64,000 nucleotides of DNA, taken from Dactylosporangium sp040689395 (GTDB taxonomy: Bacteria > Actinomycetota > Actinomycetes > Mycobacteriales > Micromonosporaceae). The position numbers and the translations under genes were made by a program. Shown here one piece after another: positions 1-7,730 of the stretch. The first letter of the stretch is position 1, and each line of letters opens with the position of its first letter. The stretch spans positions 152,793 through 216,792 of the forward strand of contig NZ_JBFAZX010000009.1 of NCBI RefSeq assembly GCF_040689395.1, in the 5' to 3' direction. The notes beneath the pieces are model-generated. The model was not told the DNA's origin. It saw only the letters and a list, made by a program, of their open reading frames with translations, and did no database searches.

Positions 1-2
1 CC

Positions 3-629
3 GAGCGGAACCGGGCCGCGGCGTATCTCAACAACCTGCTGCTTCCCGCGGCCACCACCGGCATGCTGTTCCTGCTGTCGCAGTACATGCAGGAGGTGCA
101 CGGGTACGGGCCGCTGCGCACCGGTGTGGCGTTCCTGCCGCAGGCTGCCGCGCAGTTCATCGCCGCCCGGACCGCGCCGAAGCTGGTGCCGAAGCTCGGC
201 GCCAAGCGGCTGACTCTGCTGGGCACCGCCCTGGTGCTCGTCGCCGCCGCGTGGCTCAGCCAGGTCGGCGCCGACAGTGCCTACCCGGTGCACCTGCTGG
301 GGCCGCTGATCCTGCTCGGCGCGGGCCTCGGCATGAGCTTCATGCCGTTGACCATGACCGTGCTCGCGGGGCTGCCGCCGGCCGAATCCGGCGCCGCATC
401 CGGCCTGCTACAGGCGATGCAGCAGATGGGCGTCTCGCTCGGCGTGGCCGTACTGATCACCGTGTACGGCAGTGTCGTGCGCGGCGCCGCCCCGGACGGC
501 GTGCAGCGGACGCTGCAGGCGCACGGCTTCGCCGACGCCTTCGGCACCGCCGCTGTCCTGGCGGCCGCGGCCCTGCTCGTCGCCGCGATCGTGATCCAGA
601 CCCGCAAGCCGGCCCCGGCCAAGGCGTAG
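3..629 (+). CDS. MFS drug-efflux transporter, C-terminal part (5' end outside window)
   Basis: This is the last 208 codons of a major facilitator transporter of the DHA2 (EmrB/QacA, 14-TM) type. The reading frame is open from base 3, so the start lies upstream of the window. About five hydrophobic segments are visible, including MLFLLSQYMQEVHGYGPLRT, a typical DHA2 loop after TM9, and a Gly-rich segment with FMPLTMTVLAG and ESGAASGLL, the conserved late-TM motif of this family. Members export hydrophobic drugs or antibiotics by proton antiport in the cytoplasmic membrane. A strong hairpin follows the stop. The TetR gene at 1207 could once have controlled it, but remnants of other genes lie between them. 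Family is confident; substrate is unknown. Confidence 0.85.
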   Translation, partial: ERNRAAAYLNNLLLPAATTGMLFLLSQYMQEVHGYGPLRTGVAFLPQAAAQFIAARTAPKLVPKLGAKRLTLLGTALVLVAAAWLSQVGADSAYPVHLLGPLILLGAGLGMSFMPLTMTVLAGLPPAESGAASGLLQAMQQMGVSLGVAVLITVYGSVVRGAAPDGVQRTLQAHGFADAFGTAAVLAAAALLVAAIVIQTRKPAPAKA

Positions 630-650
630 GCGCGGACGGCCCCGGCTTGC

Positions 651-688
651 GTGTTCCCGGCCCACCGACCGCGGTGGGCCGGGAACAC
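651..688. terminator. Perfect 16-bp stem hairpin, bidirectional terminator
   Basis: The arms GTGTTCCCGGCCCACC (651-666) and GGTGGGCCGGGAACAC (673-688) are perfectly complementary around a 6-base loop. It lies 22 bases after the MFS stop and just beyond the end of the minus-strand oxidoreductase remnant, so it can serve both convergent units. There is no U-tract, as is usual in high-GC actinobacteria. Confidence 0.8.
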
Positions 689-692
689 GTGT

Positions 693-858
693 TCACACCC
701 GCCGCGCGGTCTCGGGCGCGCTCAGCGTCCGCGCCGCGTCGCGCAGCCCGCGCGGGTCGTTCCAGCCCAGGGCGCCGACGGCCCGGCCGTCGTCGTGGTA
801 CACCGCGACGAACCGGCGCTGCTGCGGCGACCCGGACCACATCCGCACCTCGGCGCGC
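693..858 (-). pseudogene. C-terminal remnant of an FAD/NAD(P) ferredoxin-reductase-type oxidoreductase
   Basis: The minus frame ending at 693 reads GSPQQRRFVAVYHDDGRAVG followed by ALGWNDPRGLRDAAR. This resembles the C-terminal (reductase_C) domain of ferredoxin reductases that serve P450s or dioxygenases. Only about 55 residues remain; the FAD- and NAD-binding Rossmann domains are absent. The similarity stops near 858, where the opposite strand begins to read as a KAS III tail, so this is a deletion junction. The assignment rests on pattern memory for this tail and is moderate. Confidence 0.5.
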
Positions 859-1139
859 ACGACCTGCTCGACGGCCTCGGCTGGTCGGCCGGCGAGGTGG
901 ACTACGTCCTGCCGCCGCAGCTGTCGACCCGGATGACGGCCCGGATCGTGGAGCGCCTCGGCCTTGCCGGAGCCGAGGAGGTCTCCTGCATCGTCGACAC
1001 CGGCAACACCGGCAACGCGCTGCCGTTCCTGCAGCTGGAGCGGGCGCTGGGCGAGATGGCGCCGGGTGACCGCGCGGTCGCGGTGGCAGTCGAGTCCAGC
1101 AAGTGGATCAAGGCCGGGTTCACGTTCGAGCGGATCTGA
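858..1139 (+). pseudogene. C-terminal remnant of a 3-oxoacyl-ACP synthase III (FabH-like)
   Basis: The plus frame carries DYVLPPQLSTRMT, then DTGNTGNALPFLQLERAL and AVAVESSKWIKAGFTFERI. This is the layout of the last 90 residues of the thiolase-fold KAS III family, with the catalytic-Asn loop in GNTGNA. The Cys nucleophile and His segments are missing and no start codon or ribosome site fits, so it cannot be functional. It abuts the tail of an oppositely oriented oxidoreductase at about 858. The intact KAS III may have belonged to a lost biosynthetic cluster. Confidence 0.55.
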
Positions 1140-1206
1140 GCGGCGGCAGTCCCGGCCCGCGCGGTGATAATGTGAAGCGCCGGCGTCACCGTGATTGCGA
1201 GGTGTG

Positions 1207-1770
1207 ATGAGCCGCTCCAGCACTGCCTTCCCGGGCACGTCCCGCCGCTCCGACGCGCTGCGTAACCGGGAGCGGCTGCTGGAGGTCGCCCGCGAGCTCT
1301 ACGCGGCGCACGGCACCGATGTCGCCTTGCGGGACATCGCCGAACGGGCCGGTGTCGGGGTCGGCACTGTCTACCGGCACTTCCCGACCCCGGAGGCCAT
1401 GCTCGAGGCGGTCATGTCGGACCGGTTCGAGGCGCTGCGGGTGGGCGCCGCCGCACTGGCCGACGCGCACGACCCGAGGGCGGCGCTGCTGGACTGGTTG
1501 CGCACGCTGATCGCCGACCTGGCGGAGTATCGTGGCCTGCCCTCCTCCTCGCTGGCCGCGATGAACGACGAGTCCTCCCAGCTCTACCGGTCCTGCCACG
1601 GCATGCGCGACGCCGCCGAGGTACTGCTGCGCCGCGCCCAGCAGGCCGGCGGCATCCGCCCGGAGCTGCGCGTCGGGGTGCTGCTGCGGCTTGCGCACGC
1701 GCTGGCGATGGCCGAGGAGAACGTCGAGCTCATGCTGTCGATGCTCGTCACCGGCATCGGCCGGTCCTGA
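1207..1770 (+). CDS. TetR/AcrR family transcriptional regulator
   Basis: This is a 187-residue repressor-type protein. The helix-turn-helix lies at about residues 38-60 (ALRDIAERAGVGVGTVYRHF), followed by PTPEAMLEAV, the usual TetR linker to the ligand-binding domain. A GAGG stands four bases before the chosen ATG; a TTG at 1195 is possible in the same frame. It has no intact divergent partner: an MFS tail and scrambled remnants lie upstream. Its 3' end overlaps the minus-strand oxidoreductase fragment by about 20 bases. TetR proteins bind palindromic operators and release them on binding a small ligand; neither the ligand nor the target is visible here. Confidence 0.88.
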   Translation: MSRSSTAFPGTSRRSDALRNRERLLEVARELYAAHGTDVALRDIAERAGVGVGTVYRHFPTPEAMLEAVMSDRFEALRVGAAALADAHDPRAALLDWLRTLIADLAEYRGLPSSSLAAMNDESSQLYRSCHGMRDAAEVLLRRAQQAGGIRPELRVGVLLRLAHALAMAEENVELMLSMLVTGIGRS

Positions 1771-2245
1771 CGGACTCCGGCCCGACCGCCGGGCCCGGCG
1801 GACCGGGACCGGCGGCGCGGATCCGCTCCTGCAGCTCGTCCTCGGTGACCGGCACGTCGTGCGGTGGCCGCGGCACGTCGAACTCGATCGTCATCAGCCG
1901 CACCAGGTCGGCGGTGATCGGTACCGCGCCGAACATGCCGCGCTCGAACACCCCGGAGTCGAACACCTTGTCCGCGTCCTCGGCAGGCTCCATGTCGCCG
2001 AACACGCCGTAGTAGGTTCGGCCCAGCGTCTCCACGCCGATGCCGGCCGCGGCCCGAACGGTGCTCTCCGGCCCGTCGCAGCCGACCAGGTACGGCGTGC
2101 GCAGCTCCTGCCGCCCGGCCGGACCGTCCACAACGACGGTCACACCCTCGTCGTCCTGCGTCAGCGCACCGACCCGGTGCCCTCGCCGCACGTCGACGCC
2201 GAGCTCGGCGGCCCGCTGCTCCAGCAGCCACGTCGAGCGTCGCAT
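1748..2245 (-). pseudogene. FAD-dependent aromatic monooxygenase fragment
   Basis: The fragment reads LLEQRAAELGVDVRRGHRVG and then YLVGCDGPESTVRAAAGIGV, the DG fingerprint that contacts FAD and NADPH in p-hydroxybenzoate-hydroxylase-like enzymes. The N-terminal GxGxxG motif and the GD motif are missing. The last residues (GPGPPGPAVGPESVRTGRCR) run into unrelated sequence shared with the tail of the TetR gene. Residues read upstream of about 2245 in a neighbouring frame (SALAFAPNGGVLTAADATLD) resemble one WD40 blade instead, so the 5' side is another junction. It is interpreted as a double-ended remnant. Confidence 0.6.
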
Positions 2246-2502
2246 CGGCGGCGGTCAGGACGCCGCCATTGGGCGCGAACGCCAGCGCCGACATCCCCGC
2301 CGAGATCGGCCGTCAGCGGCGAACCGCGTGCATGCCATGTTTGCATCCGGAAAGGACATGGCCGCCCCGGCTGTTGCCCGCAGTGAGAAGTCTCAACGGT
2401 CAGTACGAATGCCCCGCGCATGAAATCCGGTCGACGTCGACGGGTTCGCGGCTACGATCGACGGGCGGGGCGCGGGACTGACACGGATCGCGGGGAGGCG
2501 CA
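2246..2502. other. Gene-free stretch with scrambled remnants
   Basis: No intact gene is seen. The minus strand near 2235-2294 has a WD40-like blade (see the previous entry). The rest, to 2502, shows no recognisable protein, RNA or repeat. A GGGGAGG ribosome-site-like string at 2491 precedes the GTG at 2503. Confidence 0.4.
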
Positions 2503-2769
2503 GTGCGGGATAGGCAGTTTCACGAATTCGTTCCGCAACTGCCCCGCCTGCGTGTGATCGTCCGGAGCGATTTGGAAGCCGTCCTGCGCCGGCCCGAGGC
2601 GCGCACCGAGTGGAACCGGGCCGGGCGGCGGCGGGCGCAGTACGGGGGAGCGGCCGACTGCCCGCGGCGCGGCCGGCACCGGTCGCGCTGGCCGATGGCG
2701 GTGACGGCCTGCACCTGGCGGACCTCACCGGCCGACTGGCGGGCGGTGAGAATGCGGTCGCGGACCTGA
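2503..2769 (+). CDS. Hypothetical ORF with a good ribosome site, probably truncated
   Basis: A GTG at 2503 is preceded at five bases by GGGGAGG, so a real translation start is plausible. The first 45 residues (FVPQLPRLRVIVRSDLEAVL and onward, with charged RRPEARTEW) resemble nothing recognised. The later residues are Arg/Ser/Thr-rich and look out of frame with respect to the recombinase remnant that follows. Most likely this is the intact N-terminus of a lost gene joined to the recombinase fragment. Confidence that it makes a functional product is low. Confidence 0.25.
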   Translation: MRDRQFHEFVPQLPRLRVIVRSDLEAVLRRPEARTEWNRAGRRRAQYGGAADCPRRGRHRSRWPMAVTACTWRTSPADWRAVRMRSRT

Positions 2770-3274
2770 AGAATCCTCGGTACACAGGGTTCCAGGTCTG
2801 GAACAAGCAACGCACCGACGAAGTGCTCGTCGACGACGTCGCGATGGTCACACCAGTGTGATGTGCTGGAACGACCGTGACCACTGGGTGCGGTCGGACG
2901 CACCAGCCCACCCGGCGATCATCGACCGGGACACCTTCGATCAGACCCAGACGGCCCTCGCGCGCCGCGGCGAACCGCGTGGGCGGACCACGGCGGCAGT
3001 ACCCGCGGCCGCCGTCCCTACGTCTTCAAGGGTGCGGTGTACTGCGCGGTCTGCGAGCGCAAGATGCAAGGCCAGCATTCACACGGTGTGGCGTACTACC
3101 GCTGCCGGTTTTCCGCAGGAGGACGCGCTCGCCAACATCATCGATTGCCCCCGTAACGTGATCATGCGGGAAGACGTGATGGTCGGCCATCTCGACGCCT
3201 GGCTCGCCAGTGCCTTCGATCCGCTGAACCGACGCCCATGCACCGTTGGGAAAAGGTTGGTGTCGAAGGTCTGA
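2742..3274 (+). pseudogene. Large serine recombinase, C-terminal remnant with several frameshifts
   Basis: Three frames together spell the C-terminal half of an actinobacterial serine recombinase. NPRYTGFQVWNKQRTDEVLV comes first. After a shift near 2845 comes MCWNDRDHWVRSDAPAHPAI, then DRDTFDQTQ. After a second shift comes PYVFKGAVYCAVCERKMQG with YYRCRF, the zinc-ribbon CxxC and its partner Cys. After a third shift near 3112 comes EDALANIIDCPRNVIMRED and LDAWLASAFDP. The catalytic N-terminal Ser domain is absent. The family integrates or excises phages and ICEs, so this marks an old integration event. It cannot act now. Confidence 0.8.
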
Positions 3275-3542
3275 CACACACCATTGCCCAACGCGACGCC
3301 ATGCCATCCACCTGGTTGGCTGTTCCGCAGGTAGCGGGCAATTGACGACAGCTGTACAGGTGCCGGGCGACGCGACGATCCCGACCGTAGTAGCGGGCGA
3401 GGTCGATCTTCGCTGTTGCGTCGACCGGTTGAGTACAGGGCATCTTCCGCTGTGGCGGCTCATGCTCGGCATCGACGACACCGGTCTGCGCACCGCCGAC
3501 GTCGGCTGGCAGCTCACCTGGGTGACCGCCGGACCGGGCTAG
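3246..3542 (+). other. Unrecognised small ORF and spacer
   Basis: The frame is open for 98 codons. Its second half (LPLWRLMLGIDDTGLRTADV, GWQLTWVTAGPG) reads like genuine protein, but I recognise no family. No ribosome site precedes the ATG. The minus strand over 3260-3300 includes VGQWCVSDL, matching the AbrB-like protein at 19851-20348 (see the repeat entry). The stretch is most likely a mix of remnants. Confidence 0.2.
3267..3294 (+). repeat. 28-base sequence shared with 20218-20245 (copy 1)
   Basis: This string, starting AGGTCTGACAC, matches 26 of 28 bases of a stretch inside the AbrB-like gene at 20.2 kb, in the same orientation. On the minus strand both encode a GxWCVSDL motif. This suggests that copy 1 is a scrap of a second AbrB-like gene rather than an attachment site. 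Confidence 0.55.
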
Positions 3543-3582
3543 CGGTAGCGGCGTTTCACCGCAACCCGGAGTTGCGCGCCGC

Positions 3583-4797
3583 TCAGCTGCCACCCGGCTG
3601 AGGCGGTACCAACACGCGAGCGGTGGTGCCGTGGTGTGCATTGGCCAGTAGCGTCACCTCGACGCCGTGCTGGGCGGCGAGCATGCTGACCACGTGCAGC
3701 CCGTTCCACGAGCCGTGACCCGACCGGCGGTGCAGCGGCCGCACGGAGCGCAGGCGGTCGTTGGCCTCCTGGCGGTGTTCCTCGCGCATGCCGAGCCCGG
3801 CGTCCTCGATTTCGACGACGACCTGGCCGTCATCGTCGCGGTCGGCGGTCACGCGGACCACGGTGTGCGGCGGCGAGAACCTCGTGGCGTTGTCGAGCAG
3901 CTCGGAGAAGAGTAAGGCGAGGTTAGGGTCGACGGCACCGCTGATCGTCACGTCGGCGAGTTCGACCCGCTTGTGGTGCTCGACCTGCGTGGAGGCGGTC
4001 CGCAGCACCTCGGCGAGTGGTACCGGCCGCAGCCGTGGCGGTATGGCCCGCAGATCGAGGAGGAGCACAAGCACCTCATGGCGCCGGCCGAGTTGGGTTA
4101 ACAGGTCGTGTACGTGGTCCAGGCGCGCGAGCCGTGCTGGATCGTTCTCGTCGCGGCGGTACCGCTGCACGACCCGCATCGTGTCGCTCAGCAGTCGCGC
4201 CGACCGGAACAACTCCCACGCGATCGGCCGTCGGGCGTCCAGTTCGGCCGAGACGGCCTCGGCGAGGGCGCTCTCCAGGTCGGCGTGCGCCGCCAGGGTC
4301 TCCGGGTGTTGCTCCCCGTACGTCCTGCGGCACAGGGCGACCTTGTCCTCGAGCAGGGCGACCGCCGTCCGATGGTCGCCGTCTGCGGACAGCGTGGCCG
4401 CGAGGTCGGTGATCGAGGCGAGCGTGTTCGGGTGGGCTGGGCCGAGTACCCGCCGGCGGTTGGCGAGCACCTGCTCGACCAGCTGCCGTGCCTCGTCGAG
4501 CTCGCCGGCATTGCGCATCTTCGCCGCGATTGCGCTGATCGACAAGTGGAGTCGTGCGGCGTCGGTACCGCGCCCGTCGACGTGCTGGATCAGGGCCTGC
4601 GCGTGCGGCGTGTGCACGGTCAACCGGCCCTGGCCCCGACCGAGATCCCGCGCGAGCTGTAGTCCCCGGGGGCGCCCTCGTCGAGCAGCCGGGCGCCGCC
4701 GACCGCGCGGTATGAGGCCAGGTACCCGGCGAGGCTGCGGCCGGTCTGCCGGCAGTGCGCAGCCGCCTGCTCCAGCGCCAGGGGAACCCCAATGATT
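3583..4797 (-). pseudogene. NB-ARC/TPR protein fused to a histidine-kinase-like ATPase domain, 5'-truncated and frameshifted
   Basis: The 5' remnant (about 4797-4640) reads PLALEQAAAHCRQTGRSLAG and ARLLDEGAPGDYSS, typical of the segment after the nucleotide-binding domain in actinobacterial STAND (NB-ARC) TPR proteins. A frameshift near 4640 leads to TPR units (NRRRVLGPAHPNTLASITDL, YGEQHPETLAAHADLESALA). After these come a helix pair (SARLLSDTMRVVQRYRRDEN, LARLDHVHDLLTQL) and a HATPase_c domain with N-box ELLDNATRFSPP, G1 box IEDAGLGM and a C-terminal TTARVLVP strand. The Walker A/B part is lost. The kinase half is uninterrupted to the stop. Combining TPR and a sensor-kinase ATPase domain in one chain is unusual. 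Confidence 0.65.
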
Positions 4798-4907
4798 GCT
4801 TCCGTTGGACCGCCTCGCATGGCGGTGCGGCGATGTCCCAGACGGTTCGGTGGCGGCGCTGATTGCCGAGGTGTACGCGCCTTGCCTGGTTCTGAGATAA
4901 TGACGAA

Positions 4908-5381
4908 ATGCGATCGAAGGGTCACGACGGCTGGACACGATGGCTGGCCGCGGCGATCATCTTCGCCATGCTGGGCATCGCCGCAGTCGTGGCCTTGACC
5001 TGGTTCTTCTGGCAGCAGGGCCTGAGCAGATCCGCCAATTGGGCGAACCTGACACGCCGCCAGACTCTCGTCGGCTCTGGCCCCTTCGGGGCTGTGCTCT
5101 CGGTACTCGTCACCTGGCTCGCCTGGCCCGAGGGAATCCAGCACCTGGCCACCGCCGGCCCGAAAGGCGTTGCTAACGGCCCGACCTACTACAACACCCT
5201 CGGCGTGCAGCCATGCAGCGTCCTCGTCGCCACCACAACCCAGGGTGGGGCGACGTTCCCCGGCATCAAACATGTCGCCGTCGGCGGCGACACCAAAGAC
5301 CAATCCGCCACCGTCATTGACGCTTTGATGCCCGACACCGTTCGCAACGGTGTGAAGACCATCGTCTTCGCCACAGCATGA
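4908..5381 (+). CDS. Small membrane protein of unknown function, first gene of a two-gene unit
   Basis: This is a 157-residue protein with a basic N-terminus, one clear transmembrane helix (AAIIFAMLGIAAVVALTWFF, about residues 15-35) and a weaker hydrophobic stretch near residues 58-73. The remaining half has the soluble composition of an extracytoplasmic or cytoplasmic domain (PTYYNTLGVQPCSVLVATTT). Third codon positions are GC-rich as in real genes. Its TGA overlaps the ATG of the P-loop/TPR gene (ATGA), so the two are translationally coupled. I know no family for it. No convincing ribosome site precedes the ATG at 4908. A role as membrane partner of the downstream NTPase is inferred from the coupling only. 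Confidence 0.6.
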   Translation: MRSKGHDGWTRWLAAAIIFAMLGIAAVVALTWFFWQQGLSRSANWANLTRRQTLVGSGPFGAVLSVLVTWLAWPEGIQHLATAGPKGVANGPTYYNTLGVQPCSVLVATTTQGGATFPGIKHVAVGGDTKDQSATVIDALMPDTVRNGVKTIVFATA

Positions 5382-7615
5382 TGACGCGAAGGCTGCACGG
5401 TTGGACGCTGCTGGCGGTCTCCGCGCCGATCGTCGCGGCCGCTGGCCTGGCCGTGGCGCTGTGGCCCCGCAACCCGTGGGTACTCGTGCCGGCGTCGATC
5501 TGCGGCGCAGTCTTCGGCGTCGCTGGCGCACGCGGGCGGACTCTGCTCGACCGGCACGCCGAGCACCGGGCGGCGCTCCCGGACAGTCTCCTGCTCAGTG
5601 CCCCGGGTGGTCGGCCGCCGCGTGTGCGGGACCTCGACGACCCGCTGGCGCTGCGAGTCCACCCGGCGGAGATGTATTCGCACGACGTCGCCGGCCGGAC
5701 TGTGCGCAGCCGCGTGCCTCCCTACGTGCCGCGCGACGCTGATCAACACCTGCTCGACGCCGTCCGGCAGGGCGGCCTCGTCCTCATCGTCGGCGATTCA
5801 ACGGCAGGCAAGACCCGCGCGGCGTACGAGGCGATCCGTGCACACCTGACAGGACACACGTTCCTTGCGCCTGTGCACCGCGATGCACTGGCTCGCGTGA
5901 TACCGGCGGCGGCCGAACTGCGCCGCGGTGTCGTATGGCTGGACGACCTCGAACGCTTCCTCGGCGTCGGCGGCCTTACCGCGGCGGGGGTGGCCCGGAT
6001 CACCAGCGGGGCCAGACGGAACGTTCTGGTCATCGCGACGCTGCGCAGTTCGGAGTTCGATCGGCTCAGCGCGCCCGCTGATACCACCGAGGCGGCGCGT
6101 AGTACCTGGCGAGACGCCCGCGATGTGCTGGGGCTCGCGACGATCGTCGAGCTGCACCGGCGCTGGAGCGGCGACGAGCTGGCGCGGGCACAGGAGCACA
6201 GCGCCGATCCACGAATCCGCGCGGCGTTGCGCCACGCGGACCGGTTCGGCGTCGCCGAACTGTTGGCCGCCGGCCCGGACCTCGTACAGGTCTGGCGCGC
6301 CGGTTGGAGTCCTGGCGGGCACCCGCGTGGAGCGGCACTCGTCGCCGCGGCCGTCGACTGCCGCCGGGCCGGTGTCCACGATCCGCTGCCGATCAGCTTC
6401 CTCGCTGAGCTGTGCGAGCACTACTTGGCCGCGCGCGGCGGGGAACTGTTGCGGCCAGAGCCACTGGAGGAGGCGGTCCGGTGGGCGATGACCGCGGCCC
6501 ATGACGCGAGCAGCCTGCTGCTGCCCACACCCGTGGCGGGCGAGGCGCTCGCCTTCGACTACCTGATCGATGTGGACGGGCTCGACCGGGTACCGCAGCC
6601 GATCTGGGAATCGCTGATCGCTCGGGCGACGCCCGCGCAGGCGTTCGACATCGGCGAGTCTGCAGCGCAACGATTTCTCAACGACGTCGCAGTGCTCGCG
6701 TTTCGTAAGGCGGCTGGCGGCGGTATCACCGACGCGGACGTCGGCGCCGCCCTCTACGCCCGCCTCCTCGTCGGCGGCCGTGCCTCACTCGACGTGCTCA
6801 CCGGCCTGTGGCAGCAACGCGAACACGCATTCGGGCCGGACGCCCCAGCGACGCTGCGCGCCCGGCTTAGCCTCGCTGAGGCCCTCGCCGACGGGCACGA
6901 CCGCACACGAGCTGACTTGATGTTCCGCACACTGGTCCCGGACCTGGAGCGCATTTTGGGCCCAGACGATGCCGCGACGCTGACCGCGCAGCGCCTGCAC
7001 GGATACGCGCTAGCCAAGCTCGGCCGATTCGACGAAAGTCGGGCGCTGCTCCACAAGTCGCTCCGCGACCACGAACGGGTCTACGGGCCAGACCACCACG
7101 ACACCGTACTCACCCGGCATTACATCGCGTCCTTTCTCGCTGAAGACGAGCCGGACGCCGCACTGCGGTTGCTTGAGGGCATCCGCGACGACTACCAGCG
7201 GCTTATGGGCGCCGACAGCCCCCGGGTCCTGCAAGCACGGACCATGATCGAGCAGATCGTTGGCTGCTCCGGCGACGTCGCACACGCGTCCCAGCTCGCC
7301 CGCGAACTCGCGACGGACCGCGAGCGCATCCTCGGGCTGCACCACGCGCACACCCTCGCCAGCTGGATCGACGCCGCCGCCTGGGCCCACGCCAACGGTG
7401 ACTCCATCGCGGCGCGCACCATCCTCACGCGGATCCTGCCCGCCGGCGCCGACCTCACCACCGCCGTACACGCGGTCGCGGGCGACATCCCGGCGTCCCG
7501 TGAGCGCATCGAGCAGCTCCGGCTCGCCGCCAGGTACACGGTGTGCCGCGACCTGCTCGGCGCCGACCACCCGCTGTCGACGCGCCTTGCCGAGCGTCAG
7601 CGATCGACGGGTTGA
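5378..7615 (+). CDS. Membrane-anchored STAND-like P-loop NTPase with C-terminal TPR region
   Basis: This is a 745-residue protein. Two N-terminal transmembrane helices (about residues 10-29 and 34-50) are followed by a P-loop GDSTAGKTR at 139-147 and a Walker B strand GVVWLDDLERF at about 184-194. An R-rich helical middle comes next. From about residue 470 there are TPR-like repeats with the DHERVYGPDHHDTVLTRHY and LGADHPLSTRL signatures common to NB-ARC/kinesin-light-chain TPRs. STAND NTPases act as signalling switches and many are immune sensors against phage. Here no effector nuclease, TIR or protease domain is fused, so any effector would have to be the coupled membrane protein. The start is set by the ATGA overlap. 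It could equally be a housekeeping signalling scaffold. Confidence 0.8.
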   Translation: MMTRRLHGWTLLAVSAPIVAAAGLAVALWPRNPWVLVPASICGAVFGVAGARGRTLLDRHAEHRAALPDSLLLSAPGGRPPRVRDLDDPLALRVHPAEMYSHDVAGRTVRSRVPPYVPRDADQHLLDAVRQGGLVLIVGDSTAGKTRAAYEAIRAHLTGHTFLAPVHRDALARVIPAAAELRRGVVWLDDLERFLGVGGLTAAGVARITSGARRNVLVIATLRSSEFDRLSAPADTTEAARSTWRDARDVLGLATIVELHRRWSGDELARAQEHSADPRIRAALRHADRFGVAELLAAGPDLVQVWRAGWSPGGHPRGAALVAAAVDCRRAGVHDPLPISFLAELCEHYLAARGGELLRPEPLEEAVRWAMTAAHDASSLLLPTPVAGEALAFDYLIDVDGLDRVPQPIWESLIARATPAQAFDIGESAAQRFLNDVAVLAFRKAAGGGITDADVGAALYARLLVGGRASLDVLTGLWQQREHAFGPDAPATLRARLSLAEALADGHDRTRADLMFRTLVPDLERILGPDDAATLTAQRLHGYALAKLGRFDESRALLHKSLRDHERVYGPDHHDTVLTRHYIASFLAEDEPDAALRLLEGIRDDYQRLMGADSPRVLQARTMIEQIVGCSGDVAHASQLARELATDRERILGLHHAHTLASWIDAAAWAHANGDSIAARTILTRILPAGADLTTAVHAVAGDIPASRERIEQLRLAARYTVCRDLLGADHPLSTRLAERQRSTG

Positions 7616-7730
7616 CCAACCCTGGTGGCTCGGCTGATCCATCAAGGACTTATGCGGATCCGCCGGGCACCGCACACCAACAGCGGCACGTCCGCGCACC
7701 TGACCTTGGTATGGGCCGGTACGAGGTGGT

